Source: Psychrobacter sp.
GTDB taxonomy: Bacteria > Pseudomonadota > Gammaproteobacteria > Pseudomonadales > Moraxellaceae
NCBI RefSeq assembly: GCF_030454045.1
Contig: NZ_JAKDJE010000004.1
Coordinates: 1 to 64,000, forward strand
Reading direction: 5' to 3'
DNA length: 64,000 nt
In this document: positions 45,521-55,255 of the stretch, piece by piece
How the letters are laid out: each line of letters opens with the position of its first letter
Numbering within the stretch: position 1 is the stretch's first letter
The notes under the pieces: generated by a model
What the model was told of the DNA's origin: nothing
The model's input: only the letters and a program-made list of their open reading frames with translations
Databases searched by the model: none
Program-made: the position numbers and the translations under genes

Positions 45521-46186
45521 TTAAACCGTCCACTGATCGTTAATAACAGCGACGAGATAACGTTTCCCTTGATATTCATCAAACACCAAGCGCAACACCC
45601 GCCAGTCTAAACCGCTGTATTCATCACTACCTTTATAGTAAAACTCAACGACATCAGAGTTTTGATATATTTTATTTAGGTTATTGATGCTATTGCCACT
45701 TTTTTGAAACTCATTGACGCTAAGAGTAGCGTCATTAAAGGTTTTGGCCTTTACCCAAGTGTCTAGGTACTCTGGTAGCGGTATGATTAATGGCTCACCA
45801 GAGCCGTCACGTTCACCCCAAGTAAAGCGGATTTTGGACTGCTGCAAATACTGTGCATATTGCTCGCGGCTAAAAACCTTGTCTGACTCAGGGCGTACGT
45901 AAGCATACATTGAGAAACGTACGCCACGCGTGGGGTGAATGTCATTGGCTATTCTAGAAAAATTTTTATTAGCCAATGCATGCTGTATGCGCAGTGCCTG
46001 CTGTCTAAGGGTTTGTTGACTGATATCGGTGCTAGTAGGGGGGGATGAGATACTAGTCGGTTGAGCGACAATCGCTTCGCTGGACTCAGAGGCAGACTGA
46101 CAACCAGTCGCAGTCAAAGTAAGCAATAAAAGGCTACTAGAGGCCAATGTGGCAAGTTTCGTATCAAAAAAAGCAGGTAGTCTCAT
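45521..46186 (-). CDS. Predicted lipoprotein of unknown function
   Basis: The real start is judged to be 46186: AAGGA lies eight bases before it and the product then begins with a clear lipoprotein signal (MRLPAFFDTKLATLASSSLL, lipobox ATGC). The upstream extension to 46414 is hydrophobic noise. The 221-residue product has a Ser/Ala/Thr-rich linker, then a globular domain with RIANDIHPTRGVRFSMYAYV, FTWGERDGSGEPLIIPLPEY and a C-terminal RVLRLVFDEYQGKRYLVAVI. The IHPxxGVRFSxYA pattern occurs in other uncharacterised lipoproteins. No function is assigned. Confidence 0.78.
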   Translation of the reverse strand: MRLPAFFDTKLATLASSSLLLLTLTATGCQSASESSEAIVAQPTSISSPPTSTDISQQTLRQQALRIQHALANKNFSRIANDIHPTRGVRFSMYAYVRPESDKVFSREQYAQYLQQSKIRFTWGERDGSGEPLIIPLPEYLDTWVKAKTFNDATLSVNEFQKSGNSINNLNKIYQNSDVVEFYYKGSDEYSGLDWRVLRLVFDEYQGKRYLVAVINDQWTV

Positions 46187-46412
46187 AAAAGCATCCTTAC
46201 CATAGTGGTTATTGAAAATTGTATAGAAATGATGGATTGCTAAAAATTGGTACAAGAGCCAGCAATCAAGGTTGTTAGCAGGCAATATCAATGATATGTA
46301 AGCAGAATTTTGGTAAGTAAACCTGAATGATACGATAAGACAGCAAAGTCCTAATATGGCTATGATGTAATGGATCGTAACACTTATCCTAGAAAATTCT
46401 GTAGAGAGCACC

Positions 46413-46901
46413 ATGCCAACCTATAAATCGCTGACATTGCTATTGACGACAGGACTGATGACTATCGGAAATGCAACAGCAGATTTGACAAACGTATCGC
46501 CTAAGCAAGCAGCCATGAAGATTGCAACCATCACAAAGATGTATCAGCAAGACATCGGGGATGAAGGCATGAGCAATCCTGCGGTGCTACAGCAATATGC
46601 CAATGAAGATTTGCAAGCGGCTATGCAACTAGAACAAGATTATTTTGATAAACATCAAATGTCGTGCAATATCGATTATGATGTGTTGTGGAATTCTCAA
46701 GATCCTGATTATACTCAAGACAAAAAAATATCGATGACTGAGCAAGGATTGGTTCAAGTCAGCTTGGCGCAAGGTGGTGATATCTATTATAAATTGACGT
46801 GCGATTCTGCTGATAAGAATGGAGATTGCCAAATCGCAGATGTCATTTTGAATGAAGACGGTGGAACTTTGAGTCAGCATTTGCTTGAAGCGTGTCGTTA
46901 G
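46413..46901 (+). CDS. Small exported protein of unknown function
   Basis: The 162-residue protein begins MPTYKSLTLLLTTGLMTIGNA with a likely signal peptidase I site after NATA. The mature part is mostly helical and acidic (ITKMYQQDIGDEGMSNPAVL, DLQAAMQLEQDYFDKHQMSC) and has three cysteines that could form a disulfide (C in QMSCNID, KLTCDSAD and DCQIAD). It was not recognised as a known family. It is divergent from the lipoprotein gene 226 bases away. Confidence 0.7.
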   Translation: MPTYKSLTLLLTTGLMTIGNATADLTNVSPKQAAMKIATITKMYQQDIGDEGMSNPAVLQQYANEDLQAAMQLEQDYFDKHQMSCNIDYDVLWNSQDPDYTQDKKISMTEQGLVQVSLAQGGDIYYKLTCDSADKNGDCQIADVILNEDGGTLSQHLLEACR

Positions 46902-47247
46902 TAGAAAACTGAATTGATATTAAAAATGTTAGCGCCAAGCTATATGACGCAGATTGATATTTACTCTTATACTGAAACCGCTGGTTTGTTTTCGCATAAT
47001 GTATATTATGTTAAACTAAGGCTACCGTACAATAAGTTCATGGGATTATACTTTTATGAAATTAGGTTTGCGGTGTTAAATAACCATTGAAGCTGTACAG
47101 CCTCATGGTTTGTAGCGGCTAATACCTACACATTGAATAGATTAATCTTGACTTCATAGATCAAAAAAACCCTGCATGCTATTACTTATATAGCATGCAG
47201 GGCTGAGCCTTCATCAGTTATACAATTTCGAAAACCCTTGGGTCAAA
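46902..47247. other. Intergenic region before the siderophore locus
   Basis: About 345 bases with no supported gene. A short inverted pair AACCAT ... ATGGTT occurs near 47086-47111, and the receptor-gene terminator lies at 47163-47202. Several very short ORFs here have no ribosome site. Confidence 0.45.
47163..47202 (-). terminator. Terminator downstream of the TonB-dependent receptor gene
   Basis: On the minus strand GCCCTGCATGCTATA and TAGCATGCAGGG form a stem of about 12 bp followed by TTTTTTT. Confidence 0.9.
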
Positions 47248-49551
47248 TCAAAAATCCATCGTTGCTGACAGCAAGAACGTACGCGGCTCACCTATGGCCA
47301 AATCGTTGTAATGTGCCGTTGTCCAATAGGCCTTATTCATCACGTTTTCGACACTACCGCGCAGTGTCAGTGGTTTGTCATTAACAGAAGTCAAATAGCG
47401 CGCACCCACACCATATATAGTGCGACCTGGTAGGGACTGTATATTGTCATTTTCGAGATATTGTTTAGACACCGCATTTGCATTTGCTGTTAGCGTCAAA
47501 TTTTCTACGAGAGGTAAATCCCACTCTACGCCGATTTTAGATTGCCACTTTGGCACACCAGCCGCTTGGTTGCCTTCGTTAACCCCATCATTCATTTTAG
47601 TCAACTTAGCATCAATATAGCTGATACCACCCATTAAGCGTACATTTTCAGCAGGCGAGCCAAACACGCCCCACTCCAGGCCTCGATTACGCTGAGCACC
47701 AGCATAAGAAAAAATATTGGTATCGGTATCGGTATAACTGTTGGGTTTTTCGATTTCATAAGCACTTAGAGTATGAGAGAAATTACCAAGATCGATTTTT
47801 ATACCGACTTCTTTTTGTTTGGTCTTATAAGGCGCAAATATCTCGCCAGCATTTTCTGCATCTGTTGGTGCTGTATCTCCTTTACTTAGTCCTTCTATGT
47901 AATTTGCATACAAAGACGTCTGGTCGGTTATCTTTACTGAGAGCGCCACTGACGGCGTTACGGCATTTTCATCATATTTGGCACCTGTTGATAACATGCC
48001 GCCTGTTTGTTCTGTTTTTAGCTGTTGATAGCGAGCCCCTAAGGTGAGTTGGTATTTATCCTGATCAAACGATAACGTGTCTGCAATGCCATAGCTGGTC
48101 AATTCGGTGTCTGTCGCAGTTAAAAGTGGCGGATTCAGATCTAAATCAGGTCTGGATCCCCACACAGGGTCGTAGATATTGGTATCAACACTGACACCAC
48201 GGAATCTTGCTGCATACAAATTGTATTCCTCTTCATAGCGGGTGGCATTGACTGCTATTTGGTGTCCAATATTGCCCGTTTGGAATTGACCATTTAAGCC
48301 TACTTCAAGCGATCTTCTTTCGTTGTCATCGCCTACGTATCCAACGGTGGTACTGATATCTCCATCAGTATTAGATATCTGAGCATTATCTGCACTGAGT
48401 CCGTCATAATTCCATTTGGTTACCCCCATGGAGGCATACGTTGTCAATTGGTCATTGATATCAAATTCAGCGCGTCCTATGGCCCCTTTGGTTTGAGTCT
48501 CAAAATAGGCCCAACTGGGATTTAATAATGTATCTGGATCTGGAACACTAGGAATATCAACACCTGATGCTAATGTAACTCCTCGAGTCGGCCCATCCAC
48601 ATGGTCTGTTGTCGTATAAAGGTCGGCGGATACTCGTGCACGCTCACCGCGCCAGTCCAGTGCAATAGCTGCTGATTGCGCTTGCTTTTCTTGATCATCA
48701 ACGGCGCTATCACCCTCTCTATAAGCCCCATTTATACGAACACCAAATTGCTTGTCTTCACCAAAGCGGCGACCTATATCGACATGCGCGCCCAATTGTG
48801 AGTCTGATAGATATCTAGTGGTCAGCTGTGTCAGCGGCTCATCCCCTGCTCGTTTGGTGACTAGGTTGACAGAACCGCCGATAGAGCCGTTGGGAGACAT
48901 GCCATTGAGCATTGCTGATGGACCTTTGAGCACCTCAACACGCTCAAACATTTCAGGTGAGCTACGATAGTAAGGTGCCATACCAGTCAATCCATTGACG
49001 GTCACATCATTACTACTCGACGCAAAACCACGAATATAATAACTTTCAAGACTCTCTCCACTGGCACCGCTGGTATAAACAGCGGGATCCGTTGCAGCAA
49101 TAACATCGGTAATATCTACCGCTTGTTGGTCAGCGATGAATTTATCGGTGTAACTGATGGCACTAAATGGCGTGTCTAAAAAGTCTTTATTACCCAAAAA
49201 TCCCATATTATTGGTGTATGTCACCTGCCCGCCAGCATAGTTAGAGTTCTCCTCAACGTCAGCTTCAACCGTGATTGCTGGTAGTGTGACCGTTGGTAGG
49301 TCTTGATCCGCTTCTGTGCTCTGGTTTTGTGCAGTAATGGTCATATCAGTGGCTTGTGTACTACTGACTGGCGTACCGTTGGTCTGGGCATAAGCGGCGG
49401 GCATACCCAAAAATACAGTACCAGCAGCTGCCCCACATAAAAGTGCCAGTTTTGCTGAGACAAAATAATTGAGAACAAAAAATGGTTTGTGCTCTGTGAA
49501 AGATTGCTTGACGTTGGGGTGTTGGCTTGAATGTTGTTGAAGTTGAGACAT
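47248..49551 (-). CDS. TonB-dependent ferric siderophore receptor (BauA-like)
   Basis: The 767-residue outer-membrane receptor has a signal peptide (about 1-55, ending AAYAQ), a plug domain beginning near SNYAGGQVTYTNN with IADQQAVDITDVIAATDPAV, SYYIRGFASSSNDVTVNG and ERVEVLKGPSAMLNG then GGSVNLVTKRA, and a 22-strand barrel ending LSATMDF with terminal Phe. It follows the importer operon in the same order and strand as bauDCEBA of Acinetobacter, suggesting it takes up the ferric form of the siderophore made here. Its own upstream gap (295 bases) carries two Fur-like sites, so it can be expressed on its own. Confidence 0.9.
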   Translation of the reverse strand: MSQLQQHSSQHPNVKQSFTEHKPFFVLNYFVSAKLALLCGAAAGTVFLGMPAAYAQTNGTPVSSTQATDMTITAQNQSTEADQDLPTVTLPAITVEADVEENSNYAGGQVTYTNNMGFLGNKDFLDTPFSAISYTDKFIADQQAVDITDVIAATDPAVYTSGASGESLESYYIRGFASSSNDVTVNGLTGMAPYYRSSPEMFERVEVLKGPSAMLNGMSPNGSIGGSVNLVTKRAGDEPLTQLTTRYLSDSQLGAHVDIGRRFGEDKQFGVRINGAYREGDSAVDDQEKQAQSAAIALDWRGERARVSADLYTTTDHVDGPTRGVTLASGVDIPSVPDPDTLLNPSWAYFETQTKGAIGRAEFDINDQLTTYASMGVTKWNYDGLSADNAQISNTDGDISTTVGYVGDDNERRSLEVGLNGQFQTGNIGHQIAVNATRYEEEYNLYAARFRGVSVDTNIYDPVWGSRPDLDLNPPLLTATDTELTSYGIADTLSFDQDKYQLTLGARYQQLKTEQTGGMLSTGAKYDENAVTPSVALSVKITDQTSLYANYIEGLSKGDTAPTDAENAGEIFAPYKTKQKEVGIKIDLGNFSHTLSAYEIEKPNSYTDTDTNIFSYAGAQRNRGLEWGVFGSPAENVRLMGGISYIDAKLTKMNDGVNEGNQAAGVPKWQSKIGVEWDLPLVENLTLTANANAVSKQYLENDNIQSLPGRTIYGVGARYLTSVNDKPLTLRGSVENVMNKAYWTTAHYNDLAIGEPRTFLLSATMDF

Positions 49552-49600
49552 AGCGATATCCTGTCGTTTTGATAAACAAATAAGTATTAAGTTAATAAAA

Positions 49601-49637
49601 AATAATGATAATAAAAATACAAATGATAACTATTTAC
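49601..49637. promoter_or_regulatory. Two Fur-box-like sites upstream of the receptor gene
   Basis: AATGATAAT at 49604-49612 and AATGATAACTATT at 49622-49634 match the Fur core AATGATAATCATT (9 of 13 or better by eye). They lie 50-85 bases before the receptor start. Confidence 0.7.
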
Positions 49638-49846
49638 ATAAAGAAGCTAAAAAATAACTTATTTTAGCTTCGATTGAGCAACTTGCCTGCCTTTCTTGGC
49701 AATACTAATTATCTGATATAGTCAATCCACTATAAAAGCGTTACAGCGTTAACCTCGCTTGAAATATGACATATACATCTGTACTCAGTTGCCTTGTACC
49801 ACTCTTAAATTAGATCAACGATAGTATCCGTGATACATTGATGTCT

Positions 49847-50821
49847 TTAAGAGGTCGTCTGATAACCCTTTAACACATCATCCATCATAATGTTCAACGA
49901 GGTCGGACTGGCTGCAGTGATATACCATGCATCGGCATCAACAAACACAACGTGGCCGTTTTTCCATGCTTTGGTTTGACGCAGTAACGGATTGCTCACG
50001 TCATCAGGGCTGATGGTCGCGCGATGCTCCATAACCGCAGTACGGTCGACGATATAGATGATGTCAGGATCTGCTTGCTGTATAAACTCACTAGAAATCG
50101 GCTGACCGTGCAGGCTGGTATCGTCAAGTGTGCTTGCTGGCTTGACACCTAAGTCATTAAAGATAAAACCATAGCGAGAATGCACGCCAAAATTACTAAA
50201 AGCCCCATTGTTATGCAGTACCACCAGCGCTTTTTCTGGGCGATTTTTTGTTACTGCTTGTACGTCTTGCACTCTTGCTTCTAGCTGCGCGACCTGCTCT
50301 TTTGCCAAAGCTTCTTTATCAAAAATCTTACCCAAGGCCAACAGGTGATTTTCAACATTTTCGACATGATGCGCCTGACTGTCATTAAAGCTCACATCGA
50401 AGTGTAGCGTTGGTGCAATCTCGGACAGCTCTTGATAGTTTGCTGCATGTAGCGGAGTCATCAAAATAAGGTCAGGATGTAGCGCATATATGCGTTCCAT
50501 ATTGGGCTGAACAATAGCCCCTAAATCCTCTATATCAGCATTTTGTTTGTATTGAGCCAAAAAATGCGGCACGTAGTCTTTGACCATGCCTGCAATCGGT
50601 ACACCAAGCTGGTCTAGAAAGTCAGCTTCGTTCATATCGAGCACGGCAACCCGCTGCGGACGATGATCGAGCACGGTCGTACCAAGTTCATGCTCGATGG
50701 TGATGGGCGTCTTTAGCGTCTGCGACGCAGCAGACTCATGAGATGCTTTTTCACAGCCTTGTAAGGGGATGGCTGCCATGATGGCAAGCATCCATACCCA
50801 ACCTTGTTTTCTTACATTCAT
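49847..50821 (-). CDS. Ferric siderophore-binding lipoprotein (BauB/FatB-like)
   Basis: The 324-residue protein is a class III periplasmic binding protein. The signal ends in a lipobox LQGC (about residue 23). The mature domain has TPITIEHELGTTVLDHRPQRVAVLDMNEADFLD, HPDLILMTP and a long backbone helix (KIFDKEALAKEQVAQLEAR), then GFIFNDLGV and DPDIIYIVDRTA. This pattern is characteristic of catecholate/hydroxamate carriers such as FatB, CeuE and VctP. The ATG overlaps the stop of the ATPase gene by four bases (ATGA). Confidence 0.9.
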   Translation of the reverse strand: MNVRKQGWVWMLAIMAAIPLQGCEKASHESAASQTLKTPITIEHELGTTVLDHRPQRVAVLDMNEADFLDQLGVPIAGMVKDYVPHFLAQYKQNADIEDLGAIVQPNMERIYALHPDLILMTPLHAANYQELSEIAPTLHFDVSFNDSQAHHVENVENHLLALGKIFDKEALAKEQVAQLEARVQDVQAVTKNRPEKALVVLHNNGAFSNFGVHSRYGFIFNDLGVKPASTLDDTSLHGQPISSEFIQQADPDIIYIVDRTAVMEHRATISPDDVSNPLLRQTKAWKNGHVVFVDADAWYITAASPTSLNIMMDDVLKGYQTTS

Positions 50822-51594
50822 ATACTCACTCCTGATAAATTAAAGTAATTGCATAAACAACCACGTTCACTACGAATAATCTCAAACTCAAGATCATACA
50901 ATTCACTCAAGTTACTTTCGGTCACCACCTGCTCAGATGAGCCACTAAAACGCAGTGTCCCATTTTTTAATGCTACGATATGATCTGAATAATTGGCCGC
51001 AAAGTTGATATCGTGAATCACCAAAATCACCGTCCGACCCTGCTCGTCACATAAACGCCGTAACGCTTGCATGATGTGTACTGCATGCTTCATATCCAAA
51101 TTATTCAAAGGCTCATCCAGCAACAACACATCCGTCTGCTGGGCGATGGTCATTGCCAAAAAAGCCATCTGCCGTTGACCACCGCTCAATTCATCTAAAT
51201 AAGCGTAGCGTAAAGGCGCTAATGCCAAAAACTCAATGGCATCATCAATGATATGGTGATCTTCTGCCGTCAACGCACCGCGGCTATACGGAAAGCGTCC
51301 AAAAGAAATCAGTTCCTCCACCGTTAAGCGCAGATTAAACCCAGGCGACTGACGCAGCGTCGCTACATGATGAGCATATTCAGCAGTTCGGATATCACTG
51401 ATGTCGCGACCCTCGAATAAAACCTCACCGCCACTTGGTTCTAGCAGTCTGGCCATCATCATCAATAGCGTGGATTTCCCAGCCCCATTAGGGCCAATCA
51501 ACGACGTCACTCCGCCCTTAGGAAAAGCCAAACTGATCTCAGACAGAACACTTTTGCTGCCATAGCTTTTATACACATTGTTAATCGTAATCAT
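50818..51594 (-). CDS. Ferric siderophore ABC transporter ATPase (BauE-like)
   Basis: The 258-residue ATPase has Walker A GPNGAGKSTLLMMMARL (about 35-51), Q-loop LRQSPGF, signature LSGGQRQMAFLAMTIAQ, Walker B VLLLDEPLNNLD and HDINFAAN. It resembles the FepC/FecE family. It overlaps both neighbours by ATGA junctions, so the operon is translationally coupled. Confidence 0.94.
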   Translation of the reverse strand: MITINNVYKSYGSKSVLSEISLAFPKGGVTSLIGPNGAGKSTLLMMMARLLEPSGGEVLFEGRDISDIRTAEYAHHVATLRQSPGFNLRLTVEELISFGRFPYSRGALTAEDHHIIDDAIEFLALAPLRYAYLDELSGGQRQMAFLAMTIAQQTDVLLLDEPLNNLDMKHAVHIMQALRRLCDEQGRTVILVIHDINFAANYSDHIVALKNGTLRFSGSSEQVVTESNLSELYDLEFEIIRSERGCLCNYFNLSGVSI

Positions 51595-52541
51595 GTAAAC
51601 CCTCTAGTACGAACCGTCAGCGCTAGAAAATAGATACCACCCACAAGGTTGACAAGAATACTGACGCTGGTTTTATAATTAAAGACGTGCTCAACAAAAA
51701 TCTGAGCCACTAAAAAGATAGCAATCGTAATGGCGCAGGCCATTGGCAACGTGACCTTGTGGCGGTTACTACCTGCAAGCACATACGCGATATTAGCAAC
51801 AAACACCCCCATAAACACCGTAGGGCCAATCAAGCTTGTAGACACTGCCACCAAAATAGCAATGAGTGCCAAATACCGTTTGACATACTTGGTATGATTC
51901 ACCCCAAGGGACTGTGCCTGATCACGACCCAACGCCAACACATCTAATATAGGCAAGGTTTTGCGGCCAACCCATAGCGCGGTTGCAACCGCAAGTACCC
52001 CATAAAACAACGTCTCAGGCTGAGATCGATTGAATGAGGTATAGCTCAAACCCTGAAAAACAGAAAACTCGCCAGGGCTGATACGCAATTGAATAAACTG
52101 AGTCACTGTGCCAATCACCATAGTCAGCACCAAGCCAAATAACAGCAAGGTGTAAACATCGTTCTTACAGCGCGGAAATAGCCAATGGTGCAGTGCCCAC
52201 GAATACGCCAGCATCAGCGCGATAGAGACCATAAAGTTGCCGCTCACCCCCAAAAACAGTAGCCCTTGCGTACCCATCAAAAAGAGCAATAGCACTTGCC
52301 ATAATAAATAAACCGCTTCGTAACCCATGATCGAAGGCGCTAAAATTCGATTGCCCACAATCGTCTGAAAAATGATGGCTGAAAAAGCCAAGCAAACACT
52401 ACCCAAAATAATGGTGGCCAAGCGAATCAAGCGCTTAGGAATCAAATAATCAAAATCTAGACCTGAGCCGATGAATAAAAAGATAAGCGCCAAGATAATA
52501 ATCAATACAAACATTATTCGAAACTTTGTGGTTACCGTCAT
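51591..52541 (-). CDS. Ferric siderophore ABC permease (BauC-like)
   Basis: The 316-residue inner-membrane protein has about nine or ten spans and FecCD-family features: LIRLATIILGSVCLAFSAII, ILAPSIMGYEAVY, GRDQAQSLGVNHTKYVKRYL (the cytoplasmic coupling loop) and IGPTVFMGVFVANIAYVLAG. In FecCD permeases the segment GxxxPhhGhhhPhhhR is usual near this site; here it reads as a diverged form. It forms a heterodimer with the upstream-encoded permease. Confidence 0.92.
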   Translation of the reverse strand: MTVTTKFRIMFVLIIILALIFLFIGSGLDFDYLIPKRLIRLATIILGSVCLAFSAIIFQTIVGNRILAPSIMGYEAVYLLWQVLLLFLMGTQGLLFLGVSGNFMVSIALMLAYSWALHHWLFPRCKNDVYTLLLFGLVLTMVIGTVTQFIQLRISPGEFSVFQGLSYTSFNRSQPETLFYGVLAVATALWVGRKTLPILDVLALGRDQAQSLGVNHTKYVKRYLALIAILVAVSTSLIGPTVFMGVFVANIAYVLAGSNRHKVTLPMACAITIAIFLVAQIFVEHVFNYKTSVSILVNLVGGIYFLALTVRTRGFT

Positions 52542-53479
52542 CTGACACCCCTCATAATCAGCATGAGGAAGACCACGCCGCCAAGCCCGCCTGCCGTAAG
52601 ACCAATGGGCACTTCAAAGGGGTAAATCACCAGCCTGCCAAACACATCACACAGCAGCAGCAAACATGCGCCGCCTAGCGCCACAATGGGCAGCGTTCGC
52701 GACAGGTTTTCTCCATACTTTAACGCCACCAGATTGGGCACGACTAACCCAACAAAAGGTATCGCACCGATGGTGATGACTGATGCGGCGACTGTCACTG
52801 ATACCAATATGAGACCCAAAGCGGCAGTGGTGACATAACTCAGCCCCAAACTGGCCGCCATCTCTTCACCCATACCGACCACCGTAAAGCGATGCGCATA
52901 AACATAAGCGAGAATAGTGATGGGCAAGATAATATAAATCAGCTCATAATGCCCTTGAACCACCCGCGAAAAATCTCCCAACAACCAGCCTTGCATGCTT
53001 TGCAAGATATTGTGTTGGTACGCATAAAACTCAGCGATGGCGCTGAGTACACTGCCATACATCAAGCCAAGGACAGGAATCAGTACAGAACGCTTAAGCT
53101 TAATACGGCTGATAATATAAATAAAAATCAGACTCGTAGCAAAACAAAAGACCAGTGCAAATATCATCTTACTGCCAGTACTCGCACCAGGAATCATCGT
53201 CAGTGACACTAAAATTCCAAGCTTGGCGGCATCCATTCCCCCTGATGTTGCAGGCTCAACAAACTTGTTACGCACGATATGCTGCAAAATAACGCCACTG
53301 ACCGACAGCCCTACCCCTGTCAGTATCAACGCGATCAGCCGCGGTATACGACTGGCCATAAGCGTCAGCCATGCGTCCGTAGAAAAAGAAAATAATTCCG
53401 ACCACATTATATGTTTGGTACCAATCATAAGAGAGGCCAGACATAACGTGGCAAATAAAACTGACAACCTTAATATCAT
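52538..53479 (-). CDS. Ferric siderophore ABC permease (BauD-like)
   Basis: The 313-residue permease has about nine spans. FecCD hallmarks are SRIPRLIALILTGVGLSVSGV, VEPATSGGMDAAKLG, MGEEMAASLGLSYVTTAALG (coupling loop) and GAIPFVGLVVPNLVALKYGENLSR. It is the first gene of the importer operon. The promoter must lie in the 330 bases upstream, where no convincing Fur box was seen, and the Shine-Dalgarno is weak. Confidence 0.92.
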   Translation of the reverse strand: MILRLSVLFATLCLASLMIGTKHIMWSELFSFSTDAWLTLMASRIPRLIALILTGVGLSVSGVILQHIVRNKFVEPATSGGMDAAKLGILVSLTMIPGASTGSKMIFALVFCFATSLIFIYIISRIKLKRSVLIPVLGLMYGSVLSAIAEFYAYQHNILQSMQGWLLGDFSRVVQGHYELIYIILPITILAYVYAHRFTVVGMGEEMAASLGLSYVTTAALGLILVSVTVAASVITIGAIPFVGLVVPNLVALKYGENLSRTLPIVALGGACLLLLCDVFGRLVIYPFEVPIGLTAGGLGGVVFLMLIMRGVR

Positions 53480-53812
53480 GAAAAATCTGCTGCGCTTGAG
53501 AATAGAGTTTCACTCATAAGCATCAGTGGTGACACAGCTGTGTTAGTGATGCGTCAAACCACAAATATCGCCATAAACAGCAAAAAACATTGCTGTAAAT
53601 ATAGCCATACTTGGCACGGTCTAACAAAATTCAGCTGTTTTAACACACACTATCGGAATCATAAGACCGATGCGGACATGCCCCACTATACTTATAATAA
53701 AAAACAGAAAAAAAGGCTGTGCTTACTGTCAGTAAGACAGCATCCCATTTGTTGACCACCAAACACGTAAGTGGTTCATTTATTTACCCTGATCAAAATA
53801 CCCTAAGCCTCA
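53480..53812. other. Intergenic between the importer operon and the monooxygenase gene
   Basis: About 330 bases with no gene. It contains the terminator of the upstream biosynthetic unit (53697-53741) and must contain the importer promoter. No Fur-like site could be seen. Confidence 0.5.
53697..53741 (-). terminator. Terminator downstream of the monooxygenase gene
   Basis: CTTACTG and CAGTAAG, flanked by GCTGT/ACAGC, form a stem at 53716-53741. On the minus strand it is followed by CTTTTTTTCTGTTTTTT. Confidence 0.8.
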
Positions 53813-55150
53813 TTACTGATCTAAGAGCGCATCCTTAGGAATACCGTACGTTTGAAAGGCCGTACAGCTAGGAATGCGATACACCTCGCGCCCCAATACC
53901 TGATTGATAATCACTGCATTTCGATTGGCACCAATACCCAAATCTGGAGAACCGACCCCTTGTTGGAATATTTCTGAATTTTGTATAAAGATTCGCCCCA
54001 AACCTGTATCACACCTAAGCGCCGTAAAGTCTTCTTGCACTATAAAATCATCCTTACTGTCCGTTGCCAGTACCGACCCTTTTAATTGCGTGAGCCATTG
54101 TGGCCAGTCATGCACATAACCGACAGCAGCAATCACGGCGTCTGTCTCTAGGGTAAAGCGCTGCGCTAGCTGCGTGTGCAAACACTTGATCTCAAGCGCC
54201 CCTGACTGGGCGTTTTCTACAATAGATTCCACTTCGCAGTTTGGATGTAAAGATAAGCCCGTAGGCTTTCCACCGATGGAACGCTCATACAGCAGATCAT
54301 ATATATCGGCGATGGTTGAGCAGCTGATTCCTTTATATAACAGCCCTTGATCCCCTGCGATGTCACGGCGTTTCTCTCGAGACAGGCTTTGGAAGTACTG
54401 CATATAAGCGGGTGTAAAGCACTCTTGACCAAGCTTTGAGGACTCCATAGGATGAAATCCTGCTGAGCGGCTGATCCAGCGAATGCCCGCTCCTGCGGCA
54501 ACTTGAGTAGGTGTCAATGATCCTAGCAGTGCTAGTACACACTCAGCCGCACTTTGTCCTGAGCCAACAACGGTCACTTTTTGGCATTGCGCTAAGGCTT
54601 GTTGTAAGGAGGCAAACTCAGCGGCATGCTTGACCAAAGGATGATTACTATCGGCCAGCCATTTGGGCATATTCGGTCTTGTACCAATACCAATGGCCAA
54701 GTTGGTGCTGCGATATTGCGTTTTTTCTCCTGATGCTAATGTGCTGTCGATGACAAAGTGGTCTTGCTTGGCATCATAAGTAATATCATCGACATGCTCA
54801 CCAAAATAGCAGCTGGGTAACTGTGTGACGGCCCAGCGGCAATAGTGATTGTATTCAACGCGCGGGATTAAAAAGTGTTCATAGTAATAAAACTGGTATA
54901 AGCGGTCATGCTGATGTAAATAGTTCAAATAGCTCAGCGTATGGCACGGATCTGCCATCGTGACAAGGTCGGCAAAAAAAGGGACTTGTAGCGTCGCACC
55001 AGACAAAAGCAGTCCCTTGTGCCACTGAAACTCGTGCTTACGCTCTAAAAATCTCGCCTGAACAGTGCGGTGCTCTGAGAGCAATGCCGCCAAGCCCAGA
55101 TTAAAGGGTCCAAGACCAATACCTATAATGTCAGCAATTTTTTTATTCAT
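53813..55150 (-). CDS. Lysine/ornithine-type N-monooxygenase (IucD/PvdA/BasC family)
   Basis: The 445-residue flavoprotein hydroxylates a primary amine to give the hydroxylamine used in a hydroxamate. It begins MNKKIADIIGIGLGPFNLGL with the FAD loop GxGPxN; the longer ORF start is rejected on this family alignment. Other motifs are FQWHKGLLLSGATLQVPFF, the NADPH loop VTVVGSGQSAAECVLALL (about 205-222), and C-terminal AAVGYVHDWP. IucD (lysine), PvdA (ornithine), BasC (histamine-type amine) and FbsI share these motifs, so the substrate cannot be read by eye. It is downstream of the two-cyclization-domain gene (gap about 105 bases) and probably co-transcribed. Confidence 0.88.
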   Translation of the reverse strand: MNKKIADIIGIGLGPFNLGLAALLSEHRTVQARFLERKHEFQWHKGLLLSGATLQVPFFADLVTMADPCHTLSYLNYLHQHDRLYQFYYYEHFLIPRVEYNHYCRWAVTQLPSCYFGEHVDDITYDAKQDHFVIDSTLASGEKTQYRSTNLAIGIGTRPNMPKWLADSNHPLVKHAAEFASLQQALAQCQKVTVVGSGQSAAECVLALLGSLTPTQVAAGAGIRWISRSAGFHPMESSKLGQECFTPAYMQYFQSLSREKRRDIAGDQGLLYKGISCSTIADIYDLLYERSIGGKPTGLSLHPNCEVESIVENAQSGALEIKCLHTQLAQRFTLETDAVIAAVGYVHDWPQWLTQLKGSVLATDSKDDFIVQEDFTALRCDTGLGRIFIQNSEIFQQGVGSPDLGIGANRNAVIINQVLGREVYRIPSCTAFQTYGIPKDALLDQ

Positions 55151-55255
55151 TGTGCATAAGCCCTTAATGTCAAACGGTTCCAATATTCAATAGTGCTGGT
55201 TTTTTGATATGTCGTTGCAGCAGCATGTCTCTTTTGCGGCGCTTTGTTGCGTGGC

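Noticed and set aside
46187..46414. N-terminal extension of the lipoprotein gene at 45521
   Set aside because: The internal start at 46186 has a good Shine-Dalgarno and gives a textbook lipoprotein signal; the extension does not.
53268..53513. ORF overlapping the start of the first permease gene
   Set aside because: Different frame over a clear membrane-protein start; no family features.
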